The notes under the pieces were generated by a model. That model searched no databases. It was not told the origin of the DNA and saw only the letters and a list, made by a program, of their open reading frames with translations. Shown one piece after another: positions 1-5,800 of a stretch of 16,313 nucleotides of DNA; positions within the stretch are counted from its first letter, which is position 1, and every line of letters starts with the position of its first letter. Position numbers and translations under genes: made by a program. This DNA comes from DRTC01 sp964521025. GTDB lineage: Bacteria > Cloacimonadota > Cloacimonadia > Cloacimonadales > TCS61. The stretch is from contig CAZFPK010000065.1 in assembly GCA_964521025.1 (NCBI GenBank), positions 1 to 16,313 of the forward strand. The letters are read 5' to 3'.

Positions 1-25
1 TTTCGACACTAAATTAGTGTCGAAA
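1..25. repeat. Perfect 10-bp inverted repeat at window edge
   Basis: TTTCGACACT and AGTGTCGAAA are exact reverse complements separated by AAATT. The palindrome lies 19 bp past the stop codon of the shortened exported-protein gene on the minus strand. It could be that gene's terminator hairpin, but any U-tract on the minus strand would fall outside the window. It could also be the end of an inserted or recombined segment, which would fit the shortened gene. Confidence 0.6.
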
Positions 26-44
26 AATGTCCAGTGTCATCTTG

Positions 45-218
45 TCACAGAGGGGGTGGTGTAGGAAACCAAGGGAAAGGTGGATTGTCACCGGGTATTA
101 TTTCACACCATTCAATATAAACAGTACCATACGCTACAACTGCACTTTCTGCTTTTTGCGCTACTAAGAAAAATGCCAAAATGGCAATTACGACTGTTAC
201 TGTTAATGATCGTTTCAT
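45..218 (-). CDS. Truncated small exported protein, paralog 1
   Basis: This is a 57-residue product with a signal peptide (MKRSLTVTVVIAILAFFLVA, then QKAES) that almost matches those of the genes at 1511-1909 and 1926-2342. Only about 32 residues follow the predicted cleavage site (AVVAYGTVY..., ending in FPWFPTPPPL), while full-length relatives have about 105-115. The shared central and C-terminal parts (the R-V-x-I strand and the DYYFW tail) are missing. I chose the ATG at 218 because GGAGG sits 5 nt upstream. An upstream ATG at 230 overlaps the Shine-Dalgarno sequence and is unlikely, and a GTG at 221 is possible. The gene has its own sigma-54-type promoter, so it may be expressed as a stub, or it may be a decaying copy. 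No function is known. It is probably exported to the periplasm or beyond. Confidence 0.6.
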   Translation of the reverse strand: MKRSLTVTVVIAILAFFLVAQKAESAVVAYGTVYIEWCEIIPGDNPPFPWFPTPPPL

Positions 219-412
219 CACAACCTCCATTTATTTGCTTAATTAATGAGCAATCGATGTGCCAAATAAATATGATTTGAGTTTGAATCTAACAATTAAT
301 GTATCTTGTTAAGTTTTAATGGATTAGATAAGCAAAATTTCTAAAACACTAAATTTTTCAAAGCAAGATATTGTTGCATCCGAAAGAATTAGTTACAAAA
401 AAATCCTCTCCG
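201..412. repeat. 212-bp direct repeat, copy 1
   Basis: This copy matches 846-1057 at a constant offset of 645 bp with no gaps. I count about 10 mismatches by eye, or roughly 95% identity. It covers the first codons of the leader, the ribosome binding site, the sigma-54-type promoter, the upstream region with a TATCTTG/CAAGATA pair, and one arm of the upstream gene's terminator. Its extent suggests a fairly recent tandem duplication of one promoter-gene unit, after which the coding parts diverged or were exchanged. Confidence 0.9.
249..264 (-). promoter_or_regulatory. Sigma-54 (-24/-12) promoter for gene 45-218
   Basis: Read on the minus strand this is TGGCACATCGATTGCT. It matches the sigma-54 consensus TGGCAC-N5-TTGCW exactly, with GG and GC at the required spacing. 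The -12 GC lies 32 nt upstream of the ATG at 218, which gives a leader of about 20 nt containing the GGAGG ribosome binding site. The same 16 bases recur upstream of the gene at 468-863. Confidence 0.8.
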
Positions 413-430
413 GATTTCTTTCCGGAGAGG
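396..430 (-). terminator. Rho-independent terminator of gene 468-863
   Basis: CCTCTCCGGA (405-414) and TCCGGAGAGG (421-430) form a perfect 10-bp stem with a 6-nt loop. On the minus strand the stem is followed by ATTTTTTTG, a clear U-tract. It lies about 40 bp past the stop codon of the gene at 468-863 and upstream of the next promoter, so the gene is probably monocistronic. Confidence 0.88.
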
Positions 431-467
431 AACATAAGTTCGTAAACGGTTTTTGCATCAGGGGAAT

Positions 468-863
468 TTAATAGATATGATAATCCATGATTACTATATT
501 CATACCATCAAACCAGAACTCTACCGGTTCATAACCTGTTACAAAAAGACGATAATGTCCGGCAGGCAGATTTGGACCCATCATGCAAAATCCACCATCT
601 GTCTGACTCCACCTGTCATCAACTTCAAGCCATTCACCTGTATTCTCAATAAACAATTGCAGGTGCAATATTGTTTGAACCGGTACCGGAATCCATTCAA
701 AATCATTTTGAAAATATGGGGGAAATGGGGACCAAATAATTCCACCAAATAATTGCCATTGATAAACTGTTCCACAAACAACATTCTGTGAATAAGCTTT
801 TTGAGCCATCCCGAATAACATGAAGATGGCTAATACAAAAGTTAATGTTAATGATCGTTTCAT
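468..863 (-). CDS. Small exported aromatic-rich protein, paralog 2
   Basis: This 131-residue protein starts with a signal peptide (MKRSLTLTFVLAIFMLFGMA, then QKAYS), with cleavage likely before QNVVCGTVY. The mature part has alternating hydrophobic and aromatic residues. It has the pattern W-L-E-V-D-D-R, a TDGGF turn and H-Y-R-L-F-V, which resembles a transthyretin or carboxypeptidase-regulatory-like beta-sandwich. It ends in DYHIY, a weaker form of the DYYFW tail of its relatives. The ATG at 863 has GGAGG 5 nt upstream; the in-frame ATG at 866 is only 2 nt from it. An exact sigma-54-type promoter precedes the gene and a strong terminator follows. No enzymatic motif is visible. The function is unknown, probably structural or surface-related. 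Confidence 0.85.
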   Translation of the reverse strand: MKRSLTLTFVLAIFMLFGMAQKAYSQNVVCGTVYQWQLFGGIIWSPFPPYFQNDFEWIPVPVQTILHLQLFIENTGEWLEVDDRWSQTDGGFCMMGPNLPAGHYRLFVTGYEPVEFWFDGMNIVIMDYHIY

Positions 864-1057
864 CATAACCTCCTTTTATTTGCTTAATTAATGAGCAATC
901 GATGTGCCAAATAAATATGATTTGAGTTTGAATCTAACAATTAATGTATCTTGTTAAGTTTTAATGGATTAGACAAGCAAAATTTCTAAGACACTCAATT
1001 TTTCAAAGCAAGATATGATTTCATCAGAAAGAATTAGTTGCAAAAAAATCCTCTCCG
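846..1057. repeat. 212-bp direct repeat, copy 2
   Basis: This is the partner of 201-412. It carries the start of the gene at 468-863, its promoter and the upstream region, and ends inside the terminator of the operon that closes at 1102. The left boundary falls within the signal-peptide coding region, after which the two genes differ in sequence. Confidence 0.9.
894..909 (-). promoter_or_regulatory. Sigma-54 (-24/-12) promoter for gene 468-863
   Basis: On the minus strand this reads TGGCACATCGATTGCT, identical to the element at 249-264 and a full match to the -24/-12 consensus. The -12 GC lies 32 nt upstream of the ATG at 863. Confidence 0.8.
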
Positions 1058-1079
1058 ACCGGAAGATCGAAGAGGATTT
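1042..1079 (-). terminator. Rho-independent terminator of operon 1102-2342
   Basis: The minus-strand RNA forms a 10-bp stem from 1066-1075 and 1050-1059 (CCTCTTCGAT with GTCGGAGAGG, two G-U pairs). The stem is flanked by AAAT and followed by a run of seven T. It lies about 25 bp past the stop codon at 1102 and ends the three-gene operon. Confidence 0.8.
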
Positions 1080-1101
1080 CGAGGGGGAATTATCAATTCT
1101 T

Positions 1102-1497
1102 TTACCAGTCCCAATAATAGTATTCCATCCATTCCGTAGGCATTGAGTGGTAATTCCAATGGAATATATAGGATGGTGGATGCGTTCCTATCCTAACTCT
1201 AAACACACCTTCTTCTAAAGTTGGATGTGAGATCAGGAAATCGCCATCCGGTCCGACTTGATCATCAGCTACTTCAATCCATCCTCTCGGTGTTTCCATA
1301 TCCAGTTTGATTTGCTCTCCTTCTGCCGGAAGAGTTAATACTTCAAATTCCCAGTATCCCATTGGATTGAATCCGGTAATTATCAGAGATTCCTTAAAGG
1401 CGAAACCTCCGACAATATCATAACCATAAATGCTTTGTGCTGCCAAAGTTAATGCAATAATAGCTATTAGCATAACGATTTTTGTTGAGTTTCTCAT
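1102..1497 (-). CDS. Small exported aromatic-rich protein, paralog 3
   Basis: This 131-residue protein has a signal peptide (MRNSTKIVMLIAIIALTLAA, then QSIYG) and a mature chain starting YDIVGGFAF. It aligns along its length with the product of 1511-1909. Shared features are IITG-(F/W)-x-P, a W-I-x-(V/L)-A-D core, a G-x-D-G-(D/E) turn, a (F/Y)-R-(V/I) strand, PPS-x-x-FHW and the tail MEYYYWDW. The leader differs more from the other family members than they do from each other. AGGAGG lies 4 nt before the ATG. It is the last gene of a three-gene operon, 13 nt after the previous stop codon. A secreted or periplasmic single-domain beta-sandwich is plausible. No catalytic residues are evident and the function is unknown. 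Confidence 0.88.
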   Translation of the reverse strand: MRNSTKIVMLIAIIALTLAAQSIYGYDIVGGFAFKESLIITGFNPMGYWEFEVLTLPAEGEQIKLDMETPRGWIEVADDQVGPDGDFLISHPTLEEGVFRVRIGTHPPSYIFHWNYHSMPTEWMEYYYWDW

Positions 1498-1510
1498 TTT
1501 TCCTCCTAAT

Positions 1511-1909
1511 TTAATAATACCAGAAATAGTAATCCATTAATTCCGGGGATTGCGGATGCTGCCAGTGAAATACCGGAGAAGGCGGATTACCATAAATAAC
1601 GATTCTAAACTCACCATGATCTACATCAGGATGCCAGAAATAATATTCTCCATCGCCGTTTGTGCGAGTATCAGCTAGGGGAATCCAACACATTTCATCA
1701 GGGTTAAACCATTCTAAATGAACGATAACATTTACTGCCCGTAGTTCAACATACTCTAATTCGGGAAATCCCCAAGGAGTCCATCCGGTAATAATAAATG
1801 ATTGCTGCCAGGCAGTTCCATAAGCAATATCATAAGAATGTGCTTTTTGAGCCATCAAGAAAAATGCTAAAATGGCAATTACGACTGTTACTGTTAATGA
1901 TCGTTTCAT
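1511..1909 (-). CDS. Small exported aromatic-rich protein, paralog 4
   Basis: The product has 132 residues. The signal peptide (MKRSLTVTVVIAILAFFLMA, then QKAHS) is almost the same as in the truncated gene at 45-218, and 43 nt there are identical. The mature part begins YDIAYGTAW. It contains HLEWFNPDE, a TNGDGEYYF turn and the strand EFRIVIYGNPPS, then FHW, and ends LMDYYFWYY. The T-x-x-x-G-x-(F/Y)...R-(V/I)-x-I pattern resembles carboxypeptidase-regulatory or Cna-B-type beta-sandwich repeats; that assignment is my inference. The ATG at 1909 has AGGAGG 5 nt upstream; the ATG at 1912 is an alternative. It is the middle gene of the operon, 13-nt gaps on both sides. Confidence 0.88.
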   Translation of the reverse strand: MKRSLTVTVVIAILAFFLMAQKAHSYDIAYGTAWQQSFIITGWTPWGFPELEYVELRAVNVIVHLEWFNPDEMCWIPLADTRTNGDGEYYFWHPDVDHGEFRIVIYGNPPSPVFHWQHPQSPELMDYYFWYY

Positions 1910-1925
1910 CATATCCTCCTATTTT

Positions 1926-2342
1926 TTAGAACCAGAAATAATAATCCAGATAAACTGCCGGATCACCATAAAACCAGTCAAAATCTGCAGACGGCGGATT
2001 TCCCGGGATATAAACTCTAAATTGCGGAGAAATCTCTACCGGCGGCGGTGGAACATCGAAGAAAAATTGTCCGTGAATATCGGTTCTATCGTCAGCAATC
2101 AATTGCCATCTACCCGATTCGGGATTGAACCACTCTAAATTAATCAGTTCATATGGTGCTTCCCAATAAATATATTCGAATTCTATCGGGCACCACCAAC
2201 AACCAGGATCTCCGCCACCAACAGGAACTAAAGTTTGTTGGAAAGCAGTTCCCCAGACGATCATCTCACTCTCTGCTTTTTGTGCCATTAAGAAAAATGT
2301 TATAATGGCAATTACGATTGTTACTGTGAATGTTCGTTTCAT
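1926..2342 (-). CDS. Small exported aromatic-rich protein, paralog 5
   Basis: This is the first gene of the three-gene operon, with a 138-residue product. The signal peptide is MKRTFTVTIVIAIITFFLMA, then QKAES. The mature part contains GTAFQQTLV and an insert with three close tryptophans or cysteines (PGCWWCP). It shares INLEWFNPES with the next gene, then has a DIHGQFFF turn, the strand QFRVYIPGNPPS, and the tail LDYYFWF. The two cysteines (C-W-W-C) could form a disulfide or bind a metal after export, which is only inference. The ATG at 2342 has AGGAGG 5 nt upstream; a GTG at 2345 is an alternative. A sigma-54-like element lies upstream. The gene is divergent from the giant regulator at 2812. 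Function unknown. Confidence 0.88.
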   Translation of the reverse strand: MKRTFTVTIVIAIITFFLMAQKAESEMIVWGTAFQQTLVPVGGGDPGCWWCPIEFEYIYWEAPYELINLEWFNPESGRWQLIADDRTDIHGQFFFDVPPPPVEISPQFRVYIPGNPPSADFDWFYGDPAVYLDYYFWF

Positions 2343-2376
2343 CACATCCTCCTATTTAATTTTGCCCAACACAACA

Positions 2377-2392
2377 AGCATTTGATGTGCCA
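2377..2392 (-). promoter_or_regulatory. Sigma-54-like promoter for operon 1102-2342
   Basis: On the minus strand this reads TGGCACATCAAATGCT. The -24 half is perfect. The -12 half is ATGCT in place of TTGCT, with the invariant GC kept at the right spacing. It lies 36 nt upstream of the ATG at 2342, close to the 32 nt seen for the two exact promoters. Confidence 0.7.
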
Positions 2393-2773
2393 TTTATCGG
2401 TTTTGCTAATGTGCAGGGATTAACTCATTAAAATGCAAATAATTAAGTTTAGACTTTCACAGGAACAAAGCAATGTTGAATGCAATACATTCTTTCCATT
2501 TGCAAGAATAAATTTCATATTTTCAGAACAATTCCTGTTTTTTTGATTATTAGATTTGTTAACTTCCTTAAATATAGTCAAATAAATAAACCTCAATTTA
2601 ATATTGACAAAAAAAATGATTATTAAAATTTTATTCAAGAAGTAGATTGTAGATGATGTTCCGTGAAATAGTATAAGAAGAAATGTATATTAATGGTATT
2701 AATATTATTTTTTGGGAAAATCAATTTTTAATATACAGATCAAGATAATTGAACCGGAGATTCAGAATAAGAC

Positions 2774-2788
2774 CGGAACAGAGTTCCG
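2774..2788. promoter_or_regulatory. Palindrome in leader of regulator gene 2812
   Basis: CGGAAC-AGA-GTTCCG is a perfect 6-bp dyad 23 bp before the start codon and just upstream of the AGGAG ribosome binding site. It could be an operator, for example for autoregulation, or a leader hairpin. No T-tract follows, so it is not a terminator. Confidence 0.35.
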
Positions 2789-2811
2789 TGATACATTATC
2801 AGGAGAAATAA

Positions 2812-5800
2812 ATGAAAATTATCGATCAATTTCCAGGCAAATATAAAAAAATTCGCTTACATCAGAAGACAGCAAACAGTTCCATTTTTTTTGCTTCCGA
2901 TATGATTGAAAATCGGGAAGTAGCAATAAAATATATACCGGAATCTTCATCTTTCTATCATGGTGTTTTCGATGAATTCAAGATATTGTTCCAGTTCAAA
3001 CATCCTAATTTGGTAGAAGTTCTCGATTTCGGTCATATCGAGGGAAAGGGAATTTATTATACAATGCCTTTATATCAAAAAATCGACCCGGTAGCATATT
3101 GCAAAAAAAAAAAGATCAAAGGATTCCTTAATATCTTTTTCCAACTTTTATGCGGTCTGCATTTTCTTCATCAGAGAGTAAAATATCATGGTGATCTGAC
3201 TTTAAACAATCTTTTTGTAACCGAATCTGATGGTCGATTAAGGGTAAAAATAACTGATTTTGGTCTCTCATCATTGATCGCAGCCGACAAGATTTCCGAT
3301 ATTTCCGGCACGGCAAAATATTTAGCTCCAGAAATATTAACGGGAAAACCGGTTTCTTCAATAACCAGGCAAACGGATTTATATTCTCTGGGCATTGTTC
3401 TTTATGAGATAATCAATGGAAAACCTCCTTTTTCCGATAAGGATGTGATCAAATTAATGGAAGATCATATCCAGAGGAATATTCCTGAAATTAAACCATT
3501 GTTTCCAATAGAATCAGGTATCGAAGAAATAATATACAAACTCCTGGAAAAAGAACCGAAAAAAAGATTTCAAGATTGCCATCAAGTTCTGGAAAAATTA
3601 CTCCCTTTCATAAATAAATATGAGATGAAAAAAGAAAAAGGCAGTTTTTTCTGGAAAAATGTTCTTCTGGAGATGAGGAAAAATAAGAAGATAAATTTTA
3701 ATTTTTACCGGGAAAAAATTGTAAAGTCACTCTCTATCAAAATTAATTCTGTTCTTAAGAACTCCTCAAAATCTGTATTCTTAATATCGGGAGACGAATC
3801 TAAATGTTTAAAAGATACAATCTTATATTTAACTTTTGAGCTAAAAAAGAAGGAAAAGAAAAGGATTTTCTTAAAAAATAGTAATCATGATTTATTGAAA
3901 ATGATCGAGTTAAAATCAGCAATCTTATCCGAAATAGAATTAAATAAAACTACGAAAAAAGATATAAAAGATTTTTCCGAACCTGAAATCATCCTGGTTG
4001 TTCCCGAACTGCAACCTTTAAAAGCAAGTTTTGACAAGTTGTTAAGTCTTACCAGAGATGATCCGAAATTAAAATTATTGGTCGCAATTAATTCTAACGA
4101 TCTGACAAAAGATATCATCAATAATAAAAAAATCTACATCAACCAGTTAAAACCAATGTCTAACGAGGAAATGGAGGAATATCTGGAACTCAGTTTCGGG
4201 AATAATGTTCTACCGGAAAAATTGCAGGAGATTCTCTTAAAAAATTGTGCGAGAAATATTGATATTCTGAATAAATTTATCGATTTTTATATCGAGAAAG
4301 ATATTATTTCATACCGGAATTTGCAGTGGTTTTTTGATCTTTCCAAACTAAAATCCGAGGATATCCCTCTCATCATAAAAAAGGAATTCGAAAAGGATTT
4401 GATGAAACTGGAAAAGGAAGAACCGGATTTCCTCTGTTTGCTATCTTTATGGAAAGAACATTTTGAGATGAAAGAAATTGCGGATATCGAACAGCTATCG
4501 ATCATTAAAACTTCCGATAAGATCAAGAAACTGAAAGATAAAAAAATCCTGGTTCAACCGGCAAAGAAAATCAACTTCCGCTATCCTTTCTTATCTGAAA
4601 TAATTATGCAAAACAGTAACCGGAAAATGTTGAAAGATAAAAATGATAAGATCATTTCTTATATAAAGAACAAGAGTAAAATATCCGCTGAGGAGGAAAT
4701 GTTACTCTTTAAAACTTACTCACGATCGGAGAGTTTTGAAAAAGCATTGTCTCTCGCTTTTCAAATTTCAAAGAAAGATAATAAAAATATCGAAAAACTA
4801 TTACGGATTGGTAACAGGATTTATGATGAAAAAGCAAAACTTAATAAATCCAATGCTAATGAATTCCTGATGATCTTGAATAATTTCGTCTGGGCTTTGG
4901 AGAAAAACAGTGAATATGATAAAGCGATCGAGGTCTTTAATTTTCAGAAAAAAAATATCGGATTATGTTCCGATCAAGTTTTGAACGATGAGATATTTGT
5001 GAGAAATCTCTATTTTTTAAACCGGAAAAATTCGTTTCGTGAAACCATTATTGTTTATGAAAAAGAGCAAGAGAAAATTGCAGAACTTCCTGATCTGCAG
5101 AGAGTTAGAGCCTGGCAGCACATTTCCTATGCTTATAAAATGACTGATGAAGTTGATAAGCAGAAAAAACTATTACAGAAACTTCTCGAAATTTGCAAGC
5201 AGAATGATTCTCTGAAACAGCAGGAATTAAATGCTCTCGAAGATCTTAGTTATGCTGAATATTTATCAGGAAATACAAAAAAAGCTTTAACGATATACCA
5301 AAGGAGTGCAAAGATAGCGGAAAAATTCAAAAACAAAGCAGCAAGTGCTTATATTCATTGCCGCCTTGCATTTATGTATCTCGGTTTATATGATTATAAT
5401 AAATGTTTGAAGAACTTAATAAAAGCAGGGAAAATAATGAAAAAGTGTCGTGTAAAATACCCTCTGCTTCCTCTGAACAACACTTATGGAAATTATTACC
5501 TGGCAATTTCGAATTACTGGCAAGCTCTGAAATATTATCATAAAGCATACAGATTATTTGCGGAACAAAACGAAGATTGGTCCGTGCCGCTATCAAATAA
5601 ATGTCTGCCTTTGAACAAATTGGGATATTACCGACAGGCGATAAATTTTACCGAAAAAGTCATCGCATACAAAACAGAGATGAAACAAATCGGCTTACTC
5701 GGTCTCTGGAAGAGTTATTTGATGTATTCCTATTATTTTCTTGGGAAAAAAGAGAAAGCAGCAGAAATTTTTTACGAAATTACAAAGTTAGAAAAAACGA

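Larger units (their letters stand above)
2343..2811. other. Divergent intergenic control region
   Basis: This 469-bp AT-rich stretch separates the minus-strand operon from the plus-strand regulator and holds no convincing gene. It contains the sigma-54-like element at 2377-2392 and a small dyad GAATG-CAATA-CATTC at 2478-2492. A TTGACA occurs at 2605-2610 without a convincing -10. The 9-bp direct repeat GTTCCGTGA occurs at 2658-2666 and 2783-2791, CAAGATA at 2741-2747, and a palindrome at 2774-2788. Enhancer sites for a sigma-54 activator would be expected here, but none can be named with confidence. Confidence 0.6.

Noticed and set aside
201..1057. Repeats considered as a CRISPR array
   Set aside because: There are only two long copies that contain a promoter and coding sequence, with no short repeats or spacers.
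2605..2633. TTGACA as a sigma-70 promoter for regulator 1
   Set aside because: No acceptable -10 hexamer occurs at 16-18 nt, and such hexamers are common in this AT-rich DNA.
2420..2638. Minus-strand open frame of 72 residues in the divergent intergenic region
   Set aside because: It is an AT-rich frame with biased Ile, Phe and Asn content and no good ribosome binding site, and it lies in DNA expected to hold regulatory sites.
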